Source: Candidatus Woesearchaeota archaeon (GTDB lineage: Archaea; Nanobdellota; Nanobdellia; Woesearchaeales; UBA10200). Taken from it: DNA of 15,016 nt. The notes under the pieces were generated by a model. It ran no database searches. It was not told the DNA's origin and saw only the letters and a list, made by a program, of their open reading frames with translations. Both the position numbers and the translations under genes were made by a program. How positions within the stretch are numbered: position 1 is the stretch's first letter; each line of letters opens with the position of its first letter. Of this stretch, positions 6,028-13,337 are shown piece by piece. The DNA lies in NCBI GenBank assembly GCA_016180275.1, contig JACPBN010000020.1, positions 1-15,016 of the forward strand, read 5' to 3'.

Positions 6028-6261
6028 ATGAAGATTGTGATAGTCTTGAAGGAAGATATGGGTATCGGGTTTGCATCTAATGCAGCTGCATGCATCGCAT
6101 CTGGGCTCTTTCATCTGGAGAAAGAATTGCTTGGAGAGCAGATAGATGGCAATGACCTTAAGTTTTATCCCTATAACAAAGATACTCCAATAGGAATAGG
6201 CGTTCTTGGTGAGGATAGTTTAGTAAACAAGTTTTCTGGGGATCTGCCTTTGCTGAAATAG
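6028..6261 (+). CDS. Short DUF2000-like protein, probably C-terminally truncated
   Basis: 77 residues. The start KIVIVLKEDMGIGFASNAAACIASGLF matches the pattern of DUF2000 proteins (a hydrophobic strand, an acidic turn, then N-A-A-A), a family with a peptidyl-tRNA-hydrolase-2-like fold and no known function. DUF2000 proteins are usually about 130-140 residues, so the second half seems missing. The stop is only three bases from the end of the convergent PIN toxin gene, which may mark where that module inserted. It could instead be a genuinely short variant. Two palindromes around the TATA box suggest tight regulation. No Shine-Dalgarno site before the ATG. Confidence 0.55.
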   Translation: MKIVIVLKEDMGIGFASNAAACIASGLFHLEKELLGEQIDGNDLKFYPYNKDTPIGIGVLGEDSLVNKFSGDLPLLK

Positions 6262-6264
6262 AAT

Positions 6265-6657
6265 TTATCTCACAAAAATTACGTCTTGCAGATCTCTGAA
6301 TCCAAGATCTCCTGTCAGGAATTTAATATTATGTGATTTTGCAATTGTATATCCTAGGCAGTCGATATATGACAGCTTTAATCTTGAGTTCTCTAACCTG
6401 AATTTAGCTGCATTCTTTACGATATCTGAAGTTATCTCGATGCAGCTTGGCAATATTCTTAATAAAAATTTTTCAGCTAACTGTTCTTTCCCATCTCTCA
6501 ACAAGCTGTAATATAATTCGTAAAGATTCATCAGTGAAGTCTTGATATGAAATCCTTTTGCAAAAGAAAGATAATTCTCCTGGCCAAGCGCGATTGCATA
6601 AAGAGCATATGTGTCATAATAGATGATCTGCTCAGTCCCAGGCTTCTCTTGATTCAT
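6265..6657 (-). CDS. PIN-domain toxin, VapC-like
   Basis: 130 residues. PIN acids are visible: D15 (IYYDTYALYA), E47 (LMNLYELYYSLL), D99 (LSYIDCLGYTIA) and D117 (FLTGDLGFRDL); the fold ends with the usual V-terminal strand (VIFV). Predicted RNA-cutting toxin. It begins inside the AbrB antitoxin gene with a 26-base overlap, so translation is probably coupled; no good Shine-Dalgarno site is present and no other start fits before the first PIN strand. Convergent with the DUF2000-like gene, three bases apart. Its sequence is not close to the PIN toxin at 234-647, so the two modules came in separately. Confidence 0.85.
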   Translation of the reverse strand: MNQEKPGTEQIIYYDTYALYAIALGQENYLSFAKGFHIKTSLMNLYELYYSLLRDGKEQLAEKFLLRILPSCIEITSDIVKNAAKFRLENSRLKLSYIDCLGYTIAKSHNIKFLTGDLGFRDLQDVIFVR

Positions 6658-6847
6658 TTTTTAATTCCAATGGTGTTTTTTTAGATTTCCAGGTGCCAAA
6701 CAGGTCGCTTAAATCTGTTTCCTTCTGCACGATTAAATGCACATCATCATTAACTTGCAGTTTTTCTTTTTTTACTATCTCACTTGGCAGTATAACAGCT
6801 AGCGAATCTCCCCATTTACGAGTTTTCACATGAATTTCAGTTGTCAT
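6632..6847 (-). CDS. AbrB/MazE-like antitoxin
   Basis: 71 residues. The N-terminal swapped-hairpin DNA-binding domain is recognisable: TEIHVKTRKWGDSLAVILPSEIVKKEKLQVNDDVHL, with RKWGDSLAV-LP as the AbrB/SpoVT hallmark. The C-terminal 20 residues (DLFGTWKSKKTPLELKNE) are the toxin-binding tail typical of VapB partners. A 12-base tandem repeat lies immediately upstream and touches the start codon. A minus-strand TATA (TTTATATATA, about 6878-6869) is close upstream, so the transcript is leaderless or nearly so. Confidence 0.88.
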   Translation of the reverse strand: MTTEIHVKTRKWGDSLAVILPSEIVKKEKLQVNDDVHLIVQKETDLSDLFGTWKSKKTPLELKNESREAWD

Positions 6848-6869
6848 ATCTCATGATATATCTCATGAT
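6846..6869 (-). promoter_or_regulatory. Tandem 12-base repeat at the AbrB antitoxin start
   Basis: ATATCTCATGAT is repeated exactly at 6846-6857 and 6858-6869, each holding the palindrome TCATGA, with ATAT continuing. It overlaps the first base of the antitoxin start codon and adjoins the TATA box, an obvious place for the AbrB-type protein to repress its own operon. Confidence 0.6.
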
Positions 6870-6979
6870 ATATATAAATCTTTCGATTGCAGAAAAAAAT
6901 AGTAGGCTAATAGTTTTAAGATACCTAAAATAACATCCCTCAGTTTAAAACCCGTTTATCCCTATTATAACTTATTACA

Positions 6980-7054
6980 GATACAAGTATCTATATACCA
7001 GTATACAAAAACGTAATATTTATATACTAGTATGCTTTATTAGATTATTCTCGA
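6980..7054 (+). promoter_or_regulatory. ftsZ promoter with three iterated palindromic sites
   Basis: GATACAAGTATCT (6980-6992), TATACCAGTATAC (6994-7006) and TATACTAGTATGC (7023-7035) fit one near-palindrome, KATAC-NA-GTAT. The TATA box TTTATATA (7019-7026) lies at the third site, and transcription would start near 7048, in the motif TTATTCTCGA (7045-7054). Binding at site three would block the promoter. The rest of 6870-6979 shows nothing clear. Confidence 0.65.
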
Positions 7055-7125
7055 TAGTAATCTTGATTTCAAATATTAAAAACCTAGTATCGAGGCAAAA
7101 ACAAAAAACGTAGAGGTGACCAGAT

Positions 7126-8196
7126 ATGGAATTTTTCGTAAGCGAAGCATTAAAGAACTCCAATGGATACAGCGGAGCAGATTATCAAGTCGGAACAGCA
7201 AATATTAAAGTCATAGGCTGCGGCGGCGGCGGCAGCAACATGGTAAATTGGCTGTATAAAAAAGGCATCAAGGGAGCAGAGATTTTAGCATGCAACACAG
7301 ATAAAGCTCACTTGGATATGATCAATGTTGAAAAGAAATTTCTAATCGGGAAAAATTTAACAAGAGGATTAGGCTGCGGCGGATTTCCACAGAAAGGAGC
7401 AGAAGCTGCTCAGGAAGCTTTGAATGATATCAGAGATGCATTAAGAGGCAGCGACCTAGTTTTCGTATGCGCAGGCATGGGCGGTGGTACAGGCACTGGC
7501 AGTGCGCCAGTAGTTGCTAAAGTAGCAAGAGAAAATGGTGCAATCGTCCTAGGCACAGTCACAATGCCATTCAAGATTGAAAGAGCCAGAATTGACAAGG
7601 CAGAATTTGGATTAGAGCAGCTGCGCAATAATTGCGATACTGTAATTGTTATCGACAACAACAGATTAGTCCAGATTGCAGGTAACTTACCAGTACAGCA
7701 GGCATTTGCAGTTGCAAATGAATTAGTTTCAACCATGATTCGTGGAATTGTAGAGACAATCGCAATACCTAGCCTAGTTAACCTAGACTTTGCTGACGTA
7801 AAAGCTATCATGACAAATGGCGGTGTAGCAGCTATCGGTGTTGGTAGTAGTGATACTGCAAACAGGGTAGATGAAGCAGTCAAAGGCGCACTAAGCAACC
7901 CATTATTGGACATCAGCTATGCAGGTGCAACAGGAGCTTTGATACAGGTCGAAGGCGGTCCAGACATGACACTTGAAGAAGTAGCAAGGATTGGAGAGCT
8001 AGTCACAGAAACTCTGGATGATGACGCAAATGTCATCTGGGGAGCTCGAGTCAATGAGAACATGACAGGCAAACTAACAGTTATTACAATAATGACTGGC
8101 GTGACTTCACCTTGGATACTTGGAAAAGAGCAGAAAAAGCAAAGCAAATTGCAATCAGCAAGATTCAATGAGCAGCTTGGGATTATAACTGTGTAA
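7126..8196 (+). CDS. ftsZ: FtsZ, tubulin-like cell-division GTPase
   Basis: 356 residues, full length. It polymerises with GTP into the ring that drives cytokinesis. Seen directly: the nucleotide-binding GCGGGGSN (31-38), the tubulin signature GGGTGTG (119-125), and the T7 catalytic loop NLDFADV (219-225) with D221 and D224, so GTP hydrolysis should be intact. About 25 residues precede the GTPase core, and the tail after residue 330 is short, ending LGIITV, perhaps a partner-binding tip. Archaea often have two paralogues, FtsZ1 and FtsZ2; I cannot say which this is. GAGGTGA at 7113-7119 is a strong ribosome site six bases from the ATG, behind a leader of about 75 bases, unlike the leaderless genes around it. 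Confidence 0.97.
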   Translation: MEFFVSEALKNSNGYSGADYQVGTANIKVIGCGGGGSNMVNWLYKKGIKGAEILACNTDKAHLDMINVEKKFLIGKNLTRGLGCGGFPQKGAEAAQEALNDIRDALRGSDLVFVCAGMGGGTGTGSAPVVAKVARENGAIVLGTVTMPFKIERARIDKAEFGLEQLRNNCDTVIVIDNNRLVQIAGNLPVQQAFAVANELVSTMIRGIVETIAIPSLVNLDFADVKAIMTNGGVAAIGVGSSDTANRVDEAVKGALSNPLLDISYAGATGALIQVEGGPDMTLEEVARIGELVTETLDDDANVIWGARVNENMTGKLTVITIMTGVTSPWILGKEQKKQSKLQSARFNEQLGIITV

Positions 8197-8233
8197 TAAT
8201 ATAAGATTTCCAAAAGAATAAGCTTGCAATTGA

Positions 8234-8260
8234 TTTTTTTGTTTTTTATCTTTATTTTTT
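8234..8260 (+). terminator. T-tract terminator of ftsZ
   Basis: Three T runs (8234-8240, 8242-8247, 8255-8260) begin 38 bases after the stop codon. Runs of T without a hairpin are the usual archaeal termination signal. Confidence 0.6.
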
Positions 8261-8297
8261 GATATCACACAACTATTTTTTTTATTTTGTCATTTCG

Positions 8298-8343
8298 TTG
8301 GCATAAGTGTCGGCATAAGTTTTTGTAATAAATTTGGCATAAG
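8298..8343 (+). repeat. Three GGCATAAG direct repeats
   Basis: KYGGCATAAG-like copies at 8298-8307, 8310-8319 and 8334-8343: TTGGCATAAG twice and TCGGCATAAG once. Starts are 12 and 24 bases apart, so the spacing is in multiples of twelve. They stand between the ftsZ terminator and a hairpin with T run; role unknown. Confidence 0.55.
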
Positions 8344-8368
8344 AATCGTCTAAACCTTACATCATTTT

Positions 8369-8409
8369 TATATGTCTTGAGAGGCATATAATTTTTCTTT
8401 TTTTTCTTT
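8369..8409 (+). terminator. Hairpin followed by T run
   Basis: TATATGTCTTGAGAGGCATATA (8369-8390) written as arms TATATG and CATATA with further G-U and C-G pairs closing a tiny loop, followed by T-rich 8392-8409. This is the layout of an intrinsic terminator, though ftsZ already has one at 8234-8260, so it may end a small transcript across the GGCATAAG repeats. Confidence 0.45.
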
Positions 8410-8493
8410 GTTGCTAGGTTTAGCTATATTTATTGCCACAATTTGAATTCTCGATAGAATTTACCAAACAAATTTAAACAACCAGCTTACTCA

Positions 8494-8877
8494 ATGCTTA
8501 TGTACATCCCAAAAAGATACGGCATGAGCAAGATAGACAGCTGCCCATTCTGCCAGAAACATGCAACTACAATGAATACGCAGAAAGTCCCTGTCTGCGC
8601 TGCGCATAAGCAGGATCTGCTTGACGGCTTGAAATGCATCTGCGGCTCTACGCTTGACATCCTGAACGGCAGATTTGGGGTGTTTTTCTCGTGCATGAAA
8701 TGCGGCAGTATAAGTTTAAAAAAAGTCTTGGAGTTTAATGATGTAAAGCCGATGGTTAGGGAAGTTAATCAGCAAAAACAACCTCAAAGAGAATCAGGCA
8801 GAAATACCGAGAAGAAAGTAATAAGGAACAGGACAGAGATAACAATCAGAAGCGATGATCCGGATTATTTTGATTAG
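8494..8877 (+). CDS. Zinc-ribbon protein with two four-ligand zinc sites
   Basis: 127 residues, unknown function. Two metal sites are readable: C17-x2-C20 with C35-x2-H38, and C48-x-C50 with C67-x2-C70. The second region (CMKCGSISLKK) is like zinc fingers of topoisomerase or transcription-factor ribbons, and I recall small archaeal proteins beginning MYxPKRYG with the same cysteines. Residues 85-127 are polar, charged and probably disordered. An in-frame ATG at 8500 would give the MYIPKRYG start and may be the real one. A TATA-like CTATATTTAT (8424-8433) sits about 22-25 bases before TTCTCGA (8448-8454), the likely transcript start. A nucleic-acid-binding role is inferred. Confidence 0.75.
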   Translation: MLMYIPKRYGMSKIDSCPFCQKHATTMNTQKVPVCAAHKQDLLDGLKCICGSTLDILNGRFGVFFSCMKCGSISLKKVLEFNDVKPMVREVNQQKQPQRESGRNTEKKVIRNRTEITIRSDDPDYFD

Positions 8878-8890
8878 GAGCTGATTTTTT

Positions 8891-8935
8891 GTATGGGCAC
8901 ACCAAAAAAAATTAATCCTTGGATTGTGCACATAC
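8891..8935. terminator. Long hairpin after the zinc-ribbon gene
   Basis: GTATGGGCACA (8891-8901) pairs with TGTGCACATAC (8925-8935) with one mismatch, and the stem continues with CCAA/TTGG around an A-rich loop. It begins 14 bases after the stop codon. A terminator or message-stabilising hairpin is likely. Confidence 0.45.
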
Positions 8936-9018
8936 ACTTATTCGTATGTATTTATCTCAAATTAAAATATTTCTATAAGCAGTTCCTTAATCTGCCATAA
9001 TCAGCCATTAATTTCAGC

Positions 9019-9037
9019 TGTCCGTTTTTTTCGGACA
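9019..9037. terminator. TGTCCG/CGGACA hairpin with all-T loop
   Basis: Perfect six-base arms TGTCCG (9019-9024) and CGGACA (9032-9037) around seven Ts, between two convergent genes. Possible terminator; 8936-9099 otherwise holds no gene. Confidence 0.4.
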
Positions 9038-9099
9038 CTTCCAAACTTTATCCCTTATTATTTTACCTTAATACTTCTTTTTGTTCATATCAGCACTGG

Positions 9100-9864
9100 T
9101 CATTTCAATTTTTCCAGCATTCTCGCAGCTTCTTTATCAAACTTTGAGAACGCAAACCACTTCTTTCCCAAATCCTTCAAAGAAGCGCCAATGTGATAAA
9201 CATCTTTTTCATCAATTATCAGAAATCTATCGTGAGAATTATTAAATTCTTGTATGGCAATAAATGGATATTGGAAATTGTATTTTTCCAGATCTAGCTT
9301 TAGTTGCCTTGACAGGTTTTTTGTGTAAATTACTGCCTTAACAGCGTTATCTCTTTTAGAGAATAACATCAACACAGAATCATCAACATAATTGTCAATT
9401 AATACAATTGACTTCTTAGCGCTCCTAATCAGATTAGAAACAAAATTGTATGCATCAAAAACCTGTCCATCAAAGAAAATGCCTTGTTTTTTCTGGAAAG
9501 ATTTATCTTCAATTGCAGTAAATACCCTTTCAAAATTATTATCTGTCTTAATCTCAAATGAGAGCTGTTTTCTCTCAACAGAATCCAGCCGACTGAAAAG
9601 TTCAGCATTTTTAGATATAAACTTGCGCATGGCTACAAATGCATTTATTATCTGGATACTGACCCTAACTGCTGTTTCGCTTCTTAATACTCCTGAAAGC
9701 ATCGAAACACCTTGTTCGGTAAAAACATATGGCAAATATCTTCTTCCACCTCGTTCAGGGTTTGAGGTGCCAAATTGGAACCTCAAAGAACTTTCACCTA
9801 CATACCCAGATTGCGACTTTAAAGAATCATATTCCTTTTCATCCAATTGGAAGCAAAAATTCTG
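9100..9864 (-). pseudogene. ORF6N-domain protein with PLD-like C-terminus, 5'-truncated
   Basis: The readable frame begins QNFCFQLDEKEYDSLKSQ (from 9864), which is the middle of an ORF6N domain; the first 40 or so residues that normally precede it are missing and the frame is closed by a TGA just upstream (about 9880). It continues with YLPYVFTEQGVSMLSGVL, typical of ORF6N proteins, a helical linker, and a C-terminal phospholipase-D-like segment (NNSHDRFLIIDEKDVYHIGASLKDLG). ORF6N domains occur in phage and mobile-element DNA-binding proteins. A TTG at 9846 could start a 248-residue product, so partial expression cannot be excluded. Nothing in 9865-9985 supplies the lost N-terminus. Confidence 0.7.
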
Positions 9865-9985
9865 AAGAGAGGTTAATAATCATGAAGAATAGGAGTTAAC
9901 GGGGTTAGATAATGAATTAATAATTTGCCTATTAGTGTTATTTCCCACCAACATTTTATTAACACATCAGCTTTCTTAGCGTATT

Positions 9986-11869
9986 ATGCAATACAAGAAC
10001 CTTGAACTAGATAAGTTTCAGGAAGATGCGATAAAAGCGATTGAGCACAATAAGTCTGTTGTAGTCTCTGCTCCCACAGGCTCAGGCAAAACACTCATAG
10101 CAGATTACATCATTGACAGGGATTTCAAAAAAGGGATAAGAGTCATCTACACTGCGCCCATAAAAGCGCTTTCCAACCAAAAATACAAGGAATTCTGCAG
10201 AAGCTATGGCAAGGATAATGTTGGCATAATCACAGGAGATGTCCAAAAAAACCCAGATGCCCTTATCCTTATAATGACAACTGAAATTTACCGAAACATG
10301 GTGCTGAGCAATGATCCGTTTGCAAGCAAAGTATCATACGTTATTTTTGATGAGATACACTTCATAAATGATATTGAACGCGGCTATGTCTGGGAAGAAT
10401 CAATAATATTCTCAAAGCATAATGTAAGAATCTTGTGCTTGTCAGCAACAATCCCAAATGCTGATGAATTTGCAAAATGGATAGAAGCAATAAAAGGCCA
10501 TGAAGTTGTTGTAGTAAAGCATGAAGAGAGGCCAGTGCCGCTGCACGTCAATGTTTTTGATGCAGAGCTTGGCGTCACCACATTGAAAAATCTGAAAGAT
10601 GTCATGGAGATTCCGACATATGAGAAAGCTATGCACCAAAGGCATAATAGGTTTAAGCATAGAGAAAGGCCAAAGCTGCCTGTACATTTTGAATTGATAA
10701 GAGAAATTAAAGATAATCTGCCTTGCATGTTTTTCAGCTTCTCAAGAATAGGCTGCCAAAAGAAAGCAATGCAGCTATATGAGAAAAACTTATTTCCGCA
10801 AAATCATATAAATAAGCTTGACACGACAAGGATATTAAGGCAAGTGCTTCCTTCTGGAATTGCTTTTCATCATGCAGGCATGCTTCCTATATTAAAAGAG
10901 ATTGTCGAGGAGCTTTTTGAGCAAGGGCTCATTAAAGTTCTCTATACAACAGAAACATTTGCAGTAGGTATAAACATGCCTGCAAAAAGCGTCTGCTTTG
11001 AATCATTAAGAAAATTTGATGGTGTCTCATTTAGGATGATGACATCCAAAGAATATTTCCAGATAGCCGGAAGAGCAGGAAGGCGCGGCATTGATGTTGA
11101 AGGGTTTGTCTACATAATGGTCGAGAGAAATTATTTTGATTTTCACAAAATCAAGACAATAATCCATTCAGATACTCTCCCAATAAGGTCACAGTTCAGG
11201 CTTTCAGTAAATACTGTGCTGAACCTTATAATGCAGCACAATGAGCAGGAGATAGATGAGATATTATGCAAAAGCTTCCATTCATTTCAAAGATTTGGCA
11301 AGCACTTTATGGACAGAGAGAATGCAATAAGCCATAATGCATTTTACAATTCTAAGAAAAAACTGGAAAAAATGGGCTATGTGCAGGGAAATAAGCTGAC
11401 TTCAAAAGGCGTTTTTTCCTCAAAGATATATTCTGATGAGATACTTACAGGAGAGATATTCGCAACAGATTTCTACACAAAATTGAATGATTACCAGATG
11501 CTCCTTGCAGTTGCATGCATCTGCTATGAAGCAAGGGAGAAGACTGAATTTGGCAAGATCTATCCTTCAAACTTTGCAGATGCGCTTAAGAAAATGATCC
11601 ATGAGGATGAATACCTGGCTCACGAAAAAAGGTTTAAGCATATCCAAAGCTTAACTGCAGTCATCCATCCTCTTTACCATGGGCATAATCTGTTCAAGAT
11701 ACATGCTAACACAAATCTGCAGGAAGGCGACCTTATAAGATTCTTCAGGCAGATAACTGATAAATTAGGGCAGATAAAGAGCGCAACAGAAGATTTCAGC
11801 TTGAGGGACATGCTTTCAAACTGCCAGAAGCTTGTGGATGACTGTCTTGGCGAGATTGACAGGATATGA
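9986..11869 (+). CDS. Ski2/Mtr4/HelY-like superfamily 2 RNA/DNA helicase
   Basis: 627 residues. Motif I (Walker A) SAPTGSGKT (28-36), motif II DEIH (122-125) inside FDEIHFINDIERGYVWEE, which is the Ski2/HelY version, motif III LSATIP (152-157), motif V region YTTETFAVGINMPAKSV, and motif VI QIAGRAGRRG from Q359. The family unwinds RNA ahead of exosomal decay (Ski2, Mtr4) or acts on DNA (Hel308); the motif II context favours the Ski2/HelY branch. Residues after about 420 form a helical region smaller than in eukaryotic homologues, with no arch domain evident. The ATG at 9986 follows a TATA-like CATTTTATTAAC (about 9952-9963) by roughly 25 bases, so leaderless. Convergent with the next gene, eleven bases apart. 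Confidence 0.92.
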   Translation: MQYKNLELDKFQEDAIKAIEHNKSVVVSAPTGSGKTLIADYIIDRDFKKGIRVIYTAPIKALSNQKYKEFCRSYGKDNVGIITGDVQKNPDALILIMTTEIYRNMVLSNDPFASKVSYVIFDEIHFINDIERGYVWEESIIFSKHNVRILCLSATIPNADEFAKWIEAIKGHEVVVVKHEERPVPLHVNVFDAELGVTTLKNLKDVMEIPTYEKAMHQRHNRFKHRERPKLPVHFELIREIKDNLPCMFFSFSRIGCQKKAMQLYEKNLFPQNHINKLDTTRILRQVLPSGIAFHHAGMLPILKEIVEELFEQGLIKVLYTTETFAVGINMPAKSVCFESLRKFDGVSFRMMTSKEYFQIAGRAGRRGIDVEGFVYIMVERNYFDFHKIKTIIHSDTLPIRSQFRLSVNTVLNLIMQHNEQEIDEILCKSFHSFQRFGKHFMDRENAISHNAFYNSKKKLEKMGYVQGNKLTSKGVFSSKIYSDEILTGEIFATDFYTKLNDYQMLLAVACICYEAREKTEFGKIYPSNFADALKKMIHEDEYLAHEKRFKHIQSLTAVIHPLYHGHNLFKIHANTNLQEGDLIRFFRQITDKLGQIKSATEDFSLRDMLSNCQKLVDDCLGEIDRI

Positions 11870-11880
11870 ATTATGGATAA

Positions 11881-12408
11881 TTAATTAGGCATATTTTTCT
11901 TATTCTCTGTAATAATATGTAATTGAATTTGATTAAGTTCAGTTAATAAATTAATTCCTTCTTCTATTGCATATCTAACTTCTTTTTTTGTTATAAATTT
12001 TTTAGGTTCATGGTATGTTAAGTTATGTGCTATATCATTTCTTAGGACTCTTAATCTGTTTAATCTATCATAGGTTCCTTTTTTTATTAAATTGGTAGAA
12101 TACGAAACAACAATTATTGTTGCAAACTTATCAACTTCTTTTGTGAATTCTTCCCATAGTTTATTTATGTCTCTTTCTTGCTCTTCTTTTTTAGAAACCT
12201 TATTCCAGTCAATGTGAAATTTATTATGATGATTAGCTTTAAGCTGATACTCTAATCTAATTATTATTGAAAAGAATGCTTCGAGTAGTTTATCTTCTGA
12301 AGATAATTTTTGAATTTCTTTAATATCCTTTACTCCTATTCTACCTCCGCCTTTTGAAATCTCTTCTAACATCTTCTTTGTTGTGCAGTTTTTGCCTTTT
12401 AGTTTCAT
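11881..12408 (-). CDS. HEPN-like protein with intact Rx4H motif
   Basis: 175 residues, helical and lysine-rich. VLRNDIAHNL gives R123-x4-H128, the catalytic signature of HEPN ribonucleases (RNDxAH form). No other domain is recognised; N-terminal 35 residues are basic. Such stand-alone HEPN proteins occur in defence and stress modules and often act as RNA-cutting effectors, but some are uncharacterised binding proteins. It lies 56 bases downstream of dprA on the same strand and may share its transcript, although an AT-rich TATA-like stretch (AATTATAAT, minus strand near 12440) could serve its own leaderless start at 12408. The gene is noticeably more AT-rich than its neighbours, a hint of separate acquisition. 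Confidence 0.65.
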   Translation of the reverse strand: MKLKGKNCTTKKMLEEISKGGGRIGVKDIKEIQKLSSEDKLLEAFFSIIIRLEYQLKANHHNKFHIDWNKVSKKEEQERDINKLWEEFTKEVDKFATIIVVSYSTNLIKKGTYDRLNRLRVLRNDIAHNLTYHEPKKFITKKEVRYAIEEGINLLTELNQIQLHIITENKKNMPN

Positions 12409-12464
12409 GTTAGTTTATATCTTATTTTTTAGATTATAATTAGAATTTATTATCTCCTCAGAAG

Positions 12465-13337
12465 TTAAGCATAAGCCCTAATCATCTTCTGTGTCATCGG
12501 CTCATCTTTTGCTTCAAGCATCTCTTTTATGCCCGTAATAACTCTTACTTTATCATTAGTCTCAATTATCTGCCTTATCCCTTCAGATGGCTCTAAGCTT
12601 AATATTGGAGAAGGGCAAAATATCTGCTTTTTCTGCGATAAAGCTGTTTTATATTGGGACATTGTACCGCCTGAAATTCCAGTTGCCACTATAAGTATCT
12701 TATCTCCAAGGCCTGAAGTTATCCTGTTCCTTTCTAAGAGAGAAATCCTGTTAACATGGTAATTTGGCAGATATTCTGATATGACCAATCCTTTACTAGA
12801 TATCTTTTCAATAAGCTGTTGATTTTGTTTTGGATATACCTCATTTAATCCAGAGCCTAAAATACAGATTGTCTTGCCATCTGCATCTAACGCACCTCTG
12901 TGGGCAGAAGCATCAATTCCTAATGCTCCGCCGCTAATGATAGTATATCCTAAGCAAGCCAGCTCTTTTGCATTTTCGTATGCCCATCTTAAGCTTGTAT
13001 CTGATGGAATTCTTGTTCCAACTATCGATACAGAAGGCATCTTTAATAAGCCTAGATCTCCTTTGGTAAAAAGCACTAATGGGGGAGAGCTGAGCTTCCT
13101 TAAATTATCAGGATACTCTGCATCGAAATAAGTTAGGATATCAATGCTGTTAGATCTGCAAAAATCCATGGTATCCTGAGACTTCTTTAAGTGACTTTCT
13201 CTTATCACTGATCTTCTAAAAAGATTTTCATACGCAGCATCTAGGCTGCCATAAGACGCAATCAAATCTATTATCTGCTTGTTTCCATGGCTATCTCTCA
13301 TAGCCAATAATTTCATTGTTTTAGTTGCATTTTCCAT
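12465..13337 (-). CDS. dprA: DprA/Smf DNA-processing protein
   Basis: 290 residues. An N-terminal helical region (1-85) is followed by the Rossmann-like DprA domain: SIVGTR (104-109), SGGALGIDASAH (135-146), LGSGLNEVYP (160-169), RNRITSGL (203-210), then VATGISGGT where bacterial proteins have VEA-SGS. DprA binds single-stranded DNA and loads the recombinase on incoming DNA; the domain belongs to the SLOG superfamily. The C-terminal winged helix of many bacterial DprA proteins is absent. ATG at 13337 overlaps the phosphoribosyltransferase gene by 25 bases; an in-frame ATG at 13316 would overlap its TGA by four bases (ATGA) and is an equally good start. Confidence 0.9.
   Translation of the reverse strand: MENATKTMKLLAMRDSHGNKQIIDLIASYGSLDAAYENLFRRSVIRESHLKKSQDTMDFCRSNSIDILTYFDAEYPDNLRKLSSPPLVLFTKGDLGLLKMPSVSIVGTRIPSDTSLRWAYENAKELACLGYTIISGGALGIDASAHRGALDADGKTICILGSGLNEVYPKQNQQLIEKISSKGLVISEYLPNYHVNRISLLERNRITSGLGDKILIVATGISGGTMSQYKTALSQKKQIFCPSPILSLEPSEGIRQIIETNDKVRVITGIKEMLEAKDEPMTQKMIRAYA

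Noticed and set aside
7410..7913. Long minus-strand frame of 167 codons inside ftsZ
   Set aside because: Shadow of ftsZ; the plus-strand product has all FtsZ motifs and the minus product has no recognisable pattern.
8298..8343. CRISPR array
   Set aside because: Units are about 8-10 bases with spacings of 12 and 24; no repeat-spacer structure and no cas genes in the window.
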